The notes under the pieces: model-generated
What the model saw: the letters and a program-made list of their open reading frames with translations, nothing else
Databases searched by the model: none
Told to the model about the DNA's origin: nothing
Shown: positions 37,138-46,899 of the stretch, piece after piece
Numbering within the stretch: the stretch's first letter is position 1
Layout of the letters: the number at the start of each line of letters is the position of its first letter
Position numbers and translations under genes: made by a program
Source: Sclerodactyla briareus
Taxonomy: Eukaryota > Echinodermata > Holothuroidea > Dendrochirotida > Sclerodactylidae
Assembly (NCBI GenBank): GCA_026419785.1
Contig: JAODTK010001510.1
Span: 119,086-183,085, forward strand
Direction: 5' to 3'
Length of the DNA stretch: 64,000 bases

Positions 37138-38496
37138 ACCTTGTTTTCCAGAACTGTGAAATGGCTTACAATGATCTCTTCGCCCACATGTATTACATCG
37201 GCTATGTCTGGGTGTTTGGTAGTGAGTTATCCATGCCCTTCAGGTACACTGGTATTCACCTAGCATAGTGGGTGGGATCAAGTGCGTGGAACCAAGTGGC
37301 CAGCTCTGTCAGAGCATCGAGGTACATCATCAGCGATCCCTGCCTGAGAGAACGCACATACAACAGACTCGCAGTTCTAGTTCCAGCATAGTTCCTAAAA
37401 GCGAAACTGGGGGGTGTTGTTTCGTCTCTAGCGACACAGTATCAAACGCAGAAGGTCCATACATCACTGGTTTCACCCAGAGTAGTGTGTAGGCATGTGT
37501 TGCAGGATGTGCCGTCTGTGCAGTCCTGATGTGCTCTTCCTGTGCGCCAAGACATGGAATGCTCGCTAAATGAGTCTACTGTCCTGCTGTCGCAATCTCG
37601 GCTTGTAAAAGTGCTTCACCCAACCACTCTCTTGCATCCAGTCCCCCGTGTTTTCAGCGCCGCCATCTCTGTGTGAGGACAACAACCATCCACCATTATG
37701 TGTCCACATTTACCCTATGGCACCTCCAGTATCGGCTTGGCCAAGCAAAAACAGTGGCTGACCCAAGGTGTCCAATGGGTCTATCCAGGCGTGCGGTCGT
37801 ATACAAGCTTTCTTCTTAAAACGTCATCGAAAGCCGGATCAATGGACACAGTGGGGCACTTTCATGAGAGTGGGCCAGGACGTAGGCAGATGCCTCTACA
37901 ATCGGGGGCATGGTCGGCCGGCATGGAATGCGCCCAAGATGTGTTTTTATTGTCTCTGTAACACTGTGTCTTCCAGGACTTGTTTGCATTGCCTAGCGTA
38001 TTGGTTTCTTCATCAGTATGTGTGATGTCTCCTCTGGCCAATGACACAAATCCAGCAAGCTGGGGCAGGCGACTCTTGTATGCGCTAGTGACAGGGGGTA
38101 CATCGTGTAATAGTGCAGCAAAGGGGCGGACAGCCTTGAACTGTACATCCCCATGGCCTCCAGCAATGACGATGCTCCGATTGATTCCTCACATGTAAGC
38201 AGGATGTTGTATGAGGAGAAGCGGTACATGAAAGGAGTTCTTTGTGATGTTGTGCACTAGGGTGTGATCTCTGTTGCCACAGCGGCAGTTGTGTGAACAT
38301 TCGCTATGCATTTTCGGAGGACAGACATGTTTTCTGTGAAACTGTGAGACAGTGTTGCCCATCTGTGCTGAGAGCCGGAACACTATAATAAGAGATGCTT
38401 AGGCAAGGTGTGATGAGGTATGTCGACCAATTCTTTCATGCGAGTTTCTAGCAGATCTGGGCAGAGGTACTTGCTGCGGGTGGTGATGCCATCTTG

Positions 38497-38730
38497 GGGT
38501 CCCAAACATACATTTGGACACCACACTGAAGTAAATAGTAGCATTTGACCCGAGATATCGCCAAATGTAGATTTCAAATGGCGGTCATTTGAAATCCAAT
38601 ATGGGCGGGAAATAAAGAGAGAGAATTTCGAGTGGGCCAATATCTGAATATGTTCGAAACATGTCAATATACACGGTGCCAGATTTGGTACTTGTATCAC
38701 AGAAATCACGATAGTTTGCTATGCTGCCCC
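38497..38730 (-). repeat. Right inverted repeat of the orphan-ORF transposon
   Basis: The reverse complement is collinear with the left repeat: TGTGATACAAG (38701-38691), ACTCGAAATTCTCTCT near 38633-38618, CATATTGGATTTCAAATGAC with CGCCATTTGAAATCTAC near 38605-38565, and TCGGGTCAAATGCTACTATT plus TACTTCA near 38555-38525. The block ends TATGTTTGGGACCC at 38510-38497. Only one copy of the inner unit is present here. Confidence 0.8.
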
Positions 38731-38731
38731 T

Positions 38732-39856
38732 GAAAGGAATATCAGCTAGCTGTACCATCCACATTGTGGATACTCATGATCAAAACAGTGTTATCTTACC
38801 AATCAGAGATGTACTGAATAAAAATAGATTGATGCTAGCTCGGTGCGCAGTGGCCATATTTCAGACCGCCTGGAAGGATATTGCCAATATTGTTTCGAGA
38901 TTATGTGAGGATTGCCGGAATTGATGAGCCGACAAGGTCTAGGTTATACGAGGTGTGATTTCTTCGAATTACCGATAAACAAACAAAATATAGTGTTACA
39001 TTATATTTGGAACTGAATCCACTTTACTTCAACCTTTTTTGCAAAGACAAAACGTAATGAGGCATTAGTTTATGTACAACATTTAAATAAATTGGGTCGA
39101 AAACCAAGTATCAATAGTATAAGGTTGGGGGTTTGCGATGAAGCTAACAAAAGCTTGTGGAGCGCAAACCCCTGGACAAAACACAAGCGAGAACGTACAA
39201 TAACAATAAAAACAACGTTAACCTGTATTATTCTCCCCGCTAATATGCGAACATGTACAGTTAAAGTAATACGGTAGGCTACTGATTCAAGTATACGTTT
39301 AAATTTCGCTTAAAGGCGGGGCCAAAGAAGGCTCGTTTTCAGGTTTTTCGGAAGAGTATTCCATAGGCAGGGCCGGTTTAGCTAATACTAGTGGACTAAT
39401 CTCAATCTTCAATAGAAATTATAAAGTCGGAATTATGTCGGAATTATTATACGTAATCCATGTCAACACGCGGTTTTCACGTGATCTGCACCGTGAGTAA
39501 TCAAACATTGCCTCAGGGGCAAAAGGCTTATAACTTTTGATATAAGTGAGACTCGCTTCAATTCCGTCTGAAGGATATATTTTTAACAATGGACATATTA
39601 GGTTGTTAGCCGTGGAGGTGGCCAAAATTGGTTTTCAACCACGATAACCCCTTCAAATTTTGAGTGAGTGAAAAGAAAACTTGAAGGCAACTACACTTCC
39701 GATGACGAAAATTCGTTGCACAATGAATTACATTCAAATACCATTTACTCATTTCCCACAGGAATCGGGTGATAGGATCGGTACTCTGAAGCATCATACG
39801 AATTCCTCTGATGATGATCACGACAGTCAACATGGCCTTCAACTGGTAAGCAGGGG
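38732..39856. other. Unassigned spacer between transposon and Penelope cluster
   Basis: Small frames only (38721-38924 plus, 39092-39277 plus, 39419-39625 minus). No family motif, tandem repeat or transposon end was recognised. Confidence 0.5.
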
Positions 39857-39862
39857 TAATAT

Positions 39863-39896
<34 letters not shown>

Positions 39897-39945
39897 ATAT
39901 AGATATATATATATATATATATATATCTATATATATAATATATAA
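39857..39945. repeat. (TA)n microsatellite 1
   Basis: About 89 bp of nearly pure TA with three AATATA interruptions and two GATA/CTATA variants. It begins after CAGGGGTAA and ends before AGATAATCGG, about 12 bp before the 3' end of Penelope-like element 1. Confidence 0.95.
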
Positions 39946-39989
39946 GATAATCGGCAACATTTGAAAAGTTAGACGATGCGGTGAAAATG

Positions 39990-40050
39990 TTTATAACATT
40001 TATTCCTCCGACGTTTCGGGTTTAAAAATAAAAACCCTTTAATCGAGATA
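39990..40050 (-). ncRNA. Hammerhead-ribozyme-like remnant, 3' copy of PLE 1
   Basis: On the minus strand: CTCGATTAAAGGGTTTTTAT then TTTTAAACCCGAAACGTCGG. The hammerhead core is CTGATGA, stem II, GAAAC, with cleavage after GTC. Here the stem II arms GGGTTT/AAACCC, the GAAAC and the GTC are kept, whereas the CTGATGA box has become CTCGATTA and the stem II loop is enlarged. Penelope-like elements are known to carry hammerheads in their pLTRs. It is probably no longer active. Confidence 0.55.
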
Positions 40051-41100
40051 TAATATTGGGGAAACTACTACACACAGCCTACTTAAATAAACGCGCGTGA
40101 ATGAAATATTGTTATCACAGCATAAATAGCAAGTAAAAAAACGCGCGTTATTGTCTCATCACTTTTGCTGAATTACTGAGCACACAAAAAAGCAAAGGCA
40201 CATTACTATCTAAACTATGCAGTTGCTAAGATGACGGTGGGCGCGTAATGAAATAATGACAAAAATATGGCTACCCAAACTGTGCTTCAGATGGAGGGAA
40301 AAGTAATAAAACAATGCATTGATACGCACGGAATACTGAAACACGCATAATATTATCCGAAAGTAATACTGCTGAGAAACTGGTGTGTGTGAAAACTGCT
40401 AGAAATTAAATAATATTGAATTTATTGTTCATACCATTCGGTTTCAGCGTTCCTAGCTATCTATAAATCTGTATCGGTCACTAGACGGTATAGTCGGTAC
40501 CCTGCCCTTCGTGATAACGGATCGCTGAAATCCGTTATAGAACATAAGGATGGAACATTGAAGTGGGCAGCGACTGGCATACCACGCGCGTTCATCCCAA
40601 TTGAACGTAGGTGTTCTGTTATCCTGTCTGCCGTCGCCGTTTTGTTTCACCTACATATAACATCCCGCAGTTCTTGCATTTGATAGCATTACACAACATC
40701 CACAGGTGATACAAGAAAAATGGCCTTTGACTGATATTGATTCTTGACCCCAGTAGGATGGGTTGCTTATCTTTAGTAACAAGTGCGCAGGTGTTACAAT
40801 ATGGGCGACGGTTGCAGGGGAAGGTGCCATGGGGTTTCTTTGGATGTTCTGTGTGAGGTGCGACGCTCGCAGAAGGTGGTTGGCAAGGTACTGTCCCTCC
40901 TGAACGCAGTGGTTGGATGATCTGAAAAGATGTCCTGGGATGATGGGTCCGACATCAAGTTTGTATGCCTAAAGAGATATTCCTGATGGATAAATTGTGG
41001 GGTGGAACGGAAAAACAATGGGATCCCATTTCGGATTAATGTGTTAATTTCGTGGTTTGAGTGCGGGGTCAGTTGCACCCGACTTACCGTTGTTTTCCGC

Positions 41101-41132
41101 GGGGGGGGGGGGGGGGGGGGGTGCCCCCCCCC
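41101..41132. repeat. G21 tract followed by C9
   Basis: Twenty-one G (41101-41121), then TG, then nine C (41124-41132). It lies inside PLE 1 between the RT end and the GIY-YIG linker and breaks the reading frame. It could form a hairpin or a G-quadruplex. Confidence 0.85.
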
Positions 41133-41628
41133 AGCTTTTATAACGTCGCAGGGTACTGCGCTCCCTAAAAGAACCCCTCAATTGTTAATGGCCGACTTCA
41201 AACGTGTCTCGTCAGAACAAATGCGGGGCGCACGAAGTAGTTGGGAATAGGAATGACCTGCTACATGAGTGGGGGGTGGGGGGACTAGAGTACTGGCAGA
41301 TAGTTAGTGAATCAGTGGCTTGAATGTACATAGAGCCTATCGTGCCATTGTCAATAGATACGACATTATCTAAGGAGGGTGGGACCGAGGATTGAAGAAA
41401 CTATTGATGGGTAAATTTAAGGGAAAGGAGAATGGGGCACTGACCAAAATAGATAAAGTCCTCAACCTCCGGGTTGGTACCCTCGCAACACCGATGATGT
41501 CATCAAAATAGCGCTTGTATAGATTGGACGAGTCCTTCAACCCGCCATCAACTTATTGAGTGCATAACATTTCATTCACGCGAGTTTTACGTTTTATTAA
41601 GTAGCGGTGAGTAGTTACAATATTATTG

Positions 41629-41706
41629 CCTCGATAAAAGGGTTTAAACCCAAACGTCGGAAAGACATGTTATAAACATTTTCACCGCTCGTCTACACTT
41701 TTCAAA
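41629..41706 (+). ncRNA. Hammerhead-ribozyme-like remnant, inverted 5' copy in PLE 1
   Basis: The plus strand reads CTCGATAAAAGGGTTTAAAC then CCAAACGTCGG, followed by GACATGTTATAAACATTTTC and ACCGCTCGTC. It is the inverse-oriented partner of 39957-40047. The stem II hairpin GGGTTTAAACCC is perfect here and GTC is kept. One G of GAAAC is missing and the CTGATGA box is CTCGATAA, as in the other copy. Confidence 0.55.
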
Positions 41707-41744
41707 CTGGGTCCTTTATTGGATTTACCGATGCGACGCAGTAC

Positions 41745-42670
41745 TTCTGAACTAACTGGAAAAACAACAATACGTAAATGTAGGCTGGATCTAGAATGAG
41801 ATGCGAAATAGCGATTGGAGCTAGGAAAAATGGGAGTTAAAAATCAGCCGATATGTTTGGATGCAGAGCTTTCGGACAAAAATAGTCCTTGTGCAGTGCA
41901 GTGACCACAGAAGTGATAAATCTGAGGGAGGAGAGACGGATGAGACTTTATAGGCCTAGGAACAATGTTGGGGGTGAGGCTAATTAGTGTTTCGTGATGA
42001 CAGGGGATAATCCCTGTTGAGGATTATACAGGGGGAGGCCCCAATTTGAGCCTCGTGATTGAAAGGAGATCGTCATCACAGGATTATACTAATGAAGGCC
42101 AATTTGCGGCCTTGGTGATTGACAATAGGCAAAAAAATAGGGAGGGGTGTCGAGTGGTTACTATTATCTACTTTTGTGATGGTAGGTAGTTCCGAATGGT
42201 CAGACCAAATGGTGTAGTGTTTCAGGTTCCCATTCCCAGTAATTTTCTTTCGCTGGGGGGGCGGGAAGTTTTTTTAGTGGAACAATTTGGGTCATGGTCG
42301 AGGCCAGTCACTCTCATGTTTTCATGGAGTGAATGACCATGTTGAAATGCTTAACAACCGGCTGCTCAATTTTGGGAATTGATGGCTGACAGGTGTTGGG
42401 TCATCGCTCCTCTCCGGGTGTTTTGTCCCGATGTATGAACTCCGAAGAGGTACAGTAAATTAGGTAGACAGGTTCTTCGCGACGCAATCAACATCGTAGG
42501 CGGAAATAGCGGGATGTCTGGAACTTTTGAAACAAGTTTGTGCGATCGACAAGTTTGCACGTTTTGCAGTGGATGGGCCGGGGCGGCGATGCGACCGGTG
42601 TTTGCTTCGGCTCGGCTGCTCCGAAAATTGGCGTTGACTAGAATGTCACGCAGGATCCGAGGTCGCTGTG
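41745..42670 (-). mobile_element. Penelope-like element 2: GIY-YIG part and structured 3' UTR
   Basis: Minus-strand copy of the same family as PLE 3, truncated further at its 5' end. It starts near 42665 in the RT/endonuclease linker with LLVNANFRS, then PAHPLQNVQTCRS near 42580-42545 (the Cys block), LIASRRTCLPNLLYL near 42480-42440 and MTQHLSAINSQN near 42400-42366. A tail segment similar to PLE 3 (TTPFGLTIRNYLPSQK) lies near 42240-42180. Past the ORF, the 3' UTR holds two to three units of the same 60 bp hairpin repeat (about 41990-42130) and the shared end block at 41750-41830. It lies head to head with PLE 3 across the second (TA)n array. Confidence 0.8.
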
Positions 42671-42679
42671 GGCAACAAG

Positions 42680-42736
42680 AGATATATATATATATATATA
42701 GATATATATATATAAGTATAATATTATATATATTAG

Positions 42737-42777
<41 letters not shown>

Positions 42778-42787
42778 ATAGATATAT
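42680..42787. repeat. (TA)n microsatellite 2
   Basis: About 108 bp of TA-rich repeat with GATA and AATA interruptions, placed between the 5' ends of the two oppositely oriented Penelope-like copies. Confidence 0.95.
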
Positions 42788-42789
42788 GG

Positions 42790-44342
42790 GCACTTAAAAT
42801 GCTCCTCGTTCGAAACCTCTTCATGGGAACAACTTGAAGAGAATTCCTTCTGACAGGCCCTACGGGCCAATTGTGTGCCTCCGTTTTATGATGGACATTT
42901 TCATGATATAGACCCCCGGGGAAGAAAGACTTACCTCGGTCATGGAACAAATCAACGCATTCCACCCAGTCTATCAAATTCACTGAAGAATTTCAACGAC
43001 AGGTCCACTTCTTGACACCATTGTGACGTGGACAAGGGTCCCCTAAAAAACAATTATCACAAAACCAACGGACAAGCACAATTTCCTACTCACTAGCAGT
43101 TGTCACCCAACCCACGGCACGAAGAAACATTTCCCCAAAGGGTCAAGCCTTCGTTGAAACGCAATTTGCTCCTCTTCAAAACATATCAAAAGAGGGCAGT
43201 ATTTCCGGAGTTCCATGAAGAGGCCATTGGAAAGGCTAGAAAGACTCGGCGAATTGAAACTCTACCATCCTGCCCTCCCACCCATTAGCAAATCTCATCA
43301 CAAGCTGCCCACCATTCAAAGTCAGGAACACCTGAAATCCGTGTTCCCGAAACCCCCAGTTGTGGCCTACAGCAGACCTCGGAAGCTACGATTCATTCTA
43401 GTCAACGCCAAATTTCGGAGCAAGCCGAGCCGCCAACAGACACGGCGGCAGCCGCCGCTGCCCATCCAACTGCAAAAGGTGCAAACTTGTCGATGCAAAA
43501 ACTGTTTCAAGAGTTTCAGGACATCCGCATATTTCAGAACAACAGGATAGATTGCGTCGCGCAGAACCTGGTTGGGCATAATTTGGATCTGTAAACCTCG
43601 GCGGAGTTCAGTACATCGGGGAAACAAAAAAACTCCCTGGGGGAGCGAATGACCCAACACCGGTCAGTCATCAAGACCCACAAAATTGAGCAGCGGTTGC
43701 TACGAATTTCAACATGGTCGGACACTCCATTGAAAACCTGAGAGTGATTGCATCGACCATGACCCAAAATTGGTCCACAAATCCCGCAAAGCGGAAGGTT
43801 ACTACTGGAATTGAACCTGAAAAAACTACACCATTTGGTCTGAACATTCGGAACGACCTTCCATCACAAAAGAAAATAATGGTAACCACTCGGCACCCCT
43901 CCCTATTTTGACTACTGGTCAACACTGAGGCGCAAATTGGCCTTCAATAGTATAATCCTGTTAGGATTATCTCATGCCAATCCCTGAGGCGCAAATTGTG
44001 CCTCCCCAGTATACTACCCGTAAGGATTATCTCCTGACAATCAGTATAGAAAATTGCCTTTTCCCAGTATAATCCTCGCAAGGATGATCCCTTGTCACTC
44101 AGCGAAACACTAATTAGGCCTACCCCACTATTGTTTCCAGGCTATAAAGTCCAGCCGTCTTATCTTCAAAGTACCACTTCTGTGCACTGCAATGACGAAG
44201 ACTAGTATTGTCCGAAGCTCTGAAGCCAAAATATATCAGTGTTTGACTTTACATTGTTTTCTAGCTCAATCGCTATTTGCATCTCATTCGGATCCAGGAT
44301 CTCATTTACGTAGAGTTGTTGTTTTACAGTTTTGGCCTTTTG
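42790..44342 (+). mobile_element. Penelope-like element 3: RT end, GIY-YIG endonuclease, 3' UTR
   Basis: Plus-strand PLE, the best preserved of the three. RT palm: FMMDIFMI at about 42885-42908 in place of FMDDIF, EERLTSVMEQINAFHPVYQ (42920-42975), LLDTIVTW (43010-43033), then KPTDKHNFLLTSSCHPTH (43058-43115) and HFPKGSS. Linker: FHEEAIGKARKTRR (43212-43255) and SVFPKPPVVAYSRPRKLR (43337-43392) then ILVNAKFRSKPS. Cys block QTCRCKNC (43481-43506). Endonuclease: the YxGET part lies near 43595-43625 and is frame-broken; MTQHRSVIKTHKIEQ (43645-43690), HSIENLRV (43720-43750), and a tail ending TRHPSLF at 43911. The 3' UTR carries three 60 bp units with two hairpins each (43923-44102). The end reaches the third (TA)n array. 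Upstream RT is lost. Confidence 0.87.
43923..44103 (+). repeat. Three tandem 60 bp units with two hairpins each (PLE 3 3' UTR)
   Basis: Units start at about 43923, 43984 and 44044. The first holds ATAATCCT-gtt-AGGATTAT (43952-43970), a perfect 8 bp stem. The second holds GAGGC-gcaaattgt-GCCTC (about 43987-44005). The third unit is weaker. The same design occurs in PLE 2 (about 41990-42130). Confidence 0.8.
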
Positions 44343-44425
44343 TCTATATATATATATTATCTATATATATATATATATTATATATATATATATATATTAT
44401 ATAGATATAATATAATAATATATAC
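44343..44425. repeat. (TA)n microsatellite 3
   Basis: About 83 bp of TA repeat with CTATA and AATA interruptions, starting directly at the 3' end of PLE 3 (after GGCCTTTTGTC). Confidence 0.95.
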
Positions 44426-44509
44426 CTGTATACACTGTCGTGGCAATTGGAAGAATCTAGACATATAGGTGGGAAGGTCGGAATCGTGTGTGGAACGTGT
44501 GGACAAGCT

Positions 44510-44700
44510 CATGGCGCCATTGGAATCGAACCGCGGACCTCTTGCTTTAACGCGTGCAAGCGCCCTGTCAACAGCTATGTTGCCAACTGGTGGTCTCGAA
44601 CCGAGAAACCCGATACTTTTTCCGCGTAGGATCGCATCTGTACTTGACAATCTAGTTTCTATTGTTGATACACTAGCCCTCTCTTTTTGTACCAAATAGT
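44510..44700 (-). mobile_element. tRNA-derived SINE head (possibly dimeric)
   Basis: On the minus strand a tRNA-like block at 44588-44515 has box A-like TAGCTGTTGACAGGGC, CGCTTGCACGCG, and a perfect box B GGTTCGATTCC. A second box B-like GGTTCGAGACC lies about 70 bp upstream (44604-44592), so the head may be two tRNA-like units in tandem. Arm pairing is incomplete, so I regard it as a SINE, not a functional tRNA gene. Confidence 0.55.
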
Positions 44701-45970
44701 CAGCCTTCGCTACTCCCTATATGTGTAACCCGTGTCCCAGGTCGGAATGGTATCAAATTTGATTTCTGGAATAATGCAAGCACTATTATAGGGTTTTGTT
44801 GGAGCTAGTGGTAATTCATCCAACTATAAGCAATGAATACATCGCATGTCAAGTATGAATATATTCGTTATATAATAGTTATTTGGTATTCCTAATTCAA
44901 ATACCATTCGTGACCCGCATGCATTGTTCGCATACTGGAAGTTGTACTGTTGGCAAGGTTAAGTCAACCATAACCACAAAGATTATTTGAGATTTGAAGC
45001 CCGACCTTCACTACGCTCCCGGCTCAACTGATGGCGACTAAGTATTCCCTATTTTTTTCGCATCTACCTGTGCTTTTTATATTTTTTATTTTTGAATTAT
45101 TTGATTGTGTGAAAACTCATTCTACGAGCATATTTTTTCAGACACGTATTATATAGTGAAACGAAAATGTGTACCAGCTAGTTTTGATTGATATAAGTTC
45201 TGGCCATTCCTCCAGAAAAATGATCAACATGAAACGTTGCCTTATTGTCGTGCCACGGGGTTCAAGCCATGCGAGCATATCGAAGAACCCTAACAATATT
45301 GCCAACATTTTAGGCCCCATTTCGTGAAGAATATTTCATGGACATGTGGTTAATTGAGGCTATTTTGCCCGTTTCAAAACAGTTCAATTTAGGGAAAAGT
45401 TGTGAGAGATCGAATTAACTTCTCTACCGCATGACCTCCACATGGCTCCACAACGCAAACAACCACAATCCATTCAATTAAGTATTCGGTATTTGGGACC
45501 TCTGCCTCACTTTTAAAGCAGACTAGTTTAAATGCAGTAATGATGCAAAATCCCATTTTGTTCTAAATTGTGCAATCACAACAAAATCAGTAAATTACAT
45601 AGCTATTTCTCTAATTAGAACCGAATACACCGCCATTGTCTTACAATACGTTCTTTTATAGGCTATGTATGGAATGCAGTTCTCAATAACGCGAGACTTC
45701 ATTTAACGTGCGCATGTTAATTCAACATGATTTTGGATCATTTGTAATCATGGAACAGTTTTTTTTGGAGGTAATGCAATTATTCTGCTCATCTCTTCTT
45801 CTGACTCCTTCGACCAATCTGAACATGTTTATTCATAGATAGTGATATGTTTTTAGATATTTTTAGATATATTTATTGAGTAGAGTTGCCGTCTCTGCTG
45901 TGGTCTTTAAAGTAGGGTCGCGATGGTCTTGTAGATTGCCAAGACATTTCAGATGGTCGCGAGAAAGCTT
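44700..45970. other. Unassigned non-coding sequence
   Basis: AT-rich; only short frames (45138-45320 minus), no recognised motif or tandem repeat. Confidence 0.5.
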
Positions 45971-45977
45971 GGAAAAT

Positions 45978-46477
45978 TTAACAGTTATTGTTCAATATAT
46001 GGTTTGGCAGTGAGGGATTCATCCTTCGTGACTTCATATTTATTGGCAATATGTGAAGAGAAAAAGGGACATTGTAATGAGACGCTCGATACAGGATAAA
46101 AATCGTTTGAAAAGATGGTGAATCTCCTAAGGCGAAATCCGTCCTTTGAGAAGTACCAGTTGGTGTTCTGCTCATAGCACCTATCATTATTGATACTACC
46201 CTTGACCTCATCATGAAGTAGTTTGACGCACTGATTCCACCAAACACCATCACAGATCCTTGTGAACATCACTTACTGCACTTAGTTTTGAATCTCTGCA
46301 CCAGTGGTACACCAATATAAAGATTAGGCAGTTGCTTTCACATCCGAAAGGCCACGAAAACTCAATCACACGAAGATCATATAGGTCTTCCGAGGTCAAA
46401 TTTAGGTCAAGGTCACTAAAAATGTTAATTGACCTAGAGAGTCGTACTGATGTACCTTCCGATTGTGGTGTTTTCAA
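45978..46477 (-). pseudogene. Possible Tc1/mariner-like transposase fragment
   Basis: On the minus strand a frame near 46250-46130 reads GSVMVFGGISAS, the conserved 'SVMVWGG(I/M)S' block that follows the first catalytic Asp in Tc1/mariner transposases. VKGSINNDRCYEQ in the neighbouring frame suits the next block (VK.n...Y...L). Upstream text INIFSDLDLNL could be the decayed 'I(F/W)SDE..F.L'. No second or third catalytic residue was found. Short matches of this kind can be chance. Confidence 0.3.
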
Positions 46478-46899
46478 GTTATTGAAAACAAGCTAGTTAT
46501 TTTTACGTTTCCCTCCCTGAGAAATTACGTATGGGTGATGAGAGTCGAAGCAAACGCGTTTTGTTTACCAGGTGGTAGAGGTGAGGACGTCGTCAGAGGG
46601 TGGGTAGAATGGTTTAGGACGAGGAGGTAGTGGTTGTCGAGGTAGTAATAATAACCTCAGGGAGTGACATTCGCAAGGAACTTCTAAACCTATTAGGGAA
46701 ACCGATCTTTAGGTTGTAGTCGCTGTGTGCAGAATCGCAACGACAGGACGATCGGTCTGAACACTTGATCAGAAATGAAGTGCGGCAAGAGGGGTGTCCC
46801 ATTTGTGGATGTTTCGTGTTTTGGCGTAAAAAGAGGAAAATGGGTTCGTTTCGGCTAAGGATGGTCTTCACCTTGATGGTTGATGGTTGTTCCGGTGTT

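Larger units (their letters stand above)
34560..38490 (-). pseudogene. Remnant of an orphan invertebrate protein (HEEADTR / TGCDT...GHGKK family)
   Basis: Read on the minus strand across frames, this matches a large family of 'uncharacterized' proteins that I recall from many invertebrate genomes. N-terminal part: QFHRKHVCPPKMHSE and NITKNSFHGT (38340-38225). Middle: HTEMAALK near 37665, HPDIADVIHVGEEIIVSH and CTKVDGGAVLG with FSGPEVVRVIE (37200-36970), SIEDGES near 36850. Then comes the LINE insertion. C-terminal part: DENQACPPALSAGG (35840-35800), YTYKKRYKACGDVWWSP (about 35600-35550), NNKTELFRSSSSSS near 35480, LRPCNQE (35370, in place of the family's CxHEEADTR), ALTGCRHVSSFAIHGKKT (35075-35015, family FHALTGCDTxSSFxGxGKK), MRIIERVVVRLYDRT (34965-34920), and ARRKLFAKKNDVQLIPPMKAAL (34895-34830). 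Frame changes are many; it is dead. The family's HEEADTR...DTDV pattern resembles PIN/FEN-type nucleases, but no function is proven. The usual N-terminal extension seems deleted. Confidence 0.75.
33955..38730 (-). mobile_element. DNA transposon of about 4.8 kb with long inverted repeats and an orphan-family ORF
   Basis: The element is bounded by inverted repeats of about 240 bp (33955-34200 and 38497-38730) that enclose a single minus-strand coding remnant (34560-38490). The remnant ends 160-360 bp inside the left repeat and starts just inside the right one, so repeats and ORF appear to form one unit. The outermost bases read TGGGGCGGTTTAG on the left and, as reverse complement, AGGGGCAGCATAG on the right. 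I see no obvious target duplication beside them (flanks CTTATAG and TGAAAGG). The left side has a second, tandem copy of the inner half of the repeat (34201-34390). A LINE fragment is inserted at 35944-36744, so the transposon proper is about 4.0 kb. I do not recognise the superfamily: no DDE triad could be read. That it is a DNA transposon is inferred from the architecture. Confidence 0.7.
39957..41706 (-). mobile_element. Penelope-like element 1: RT fragment and GIY-YIG endonuclease, inverted pLTR pieces at both ends
   Basis: A minus-strand PLE, 5'-truncated. The RT end is seen as KRYFDDIIGVAR near 41520-41485 and THVAGHSYSQLLRAPHLF near 41270-41215 (family PxHxxxSIPYSQFLRLRRLC). The linker reads LTPHSNHEINTLI near 41075-41040. 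The Cys motif that precedes the GIY-YIG domain is GTFPCNR..YCNTC (about 40830-40790). The endonuclease has NAIKCKNCGMLYVGETKRRR near 40695-40635 (the family's YxIxCxKCxxxYVGET; the GIY equivalent is MLYVG), EHLRSIGMNARGMPVAAHFN (40610-40560), and a tail to about 40440. Both ends carry the same sequence in inverse orientation (39957-40047 and 41629-41706), a known habit of truncated Penelope elements. Stops and shifts show it is inactive. Confidence 0.85.

Noticed and set aside
44515-44588. Functional tRNA gene
   Set aside because: Box B is perfect but box A has a deletion and the arms do not pair; the repeated head suggests a SINE.
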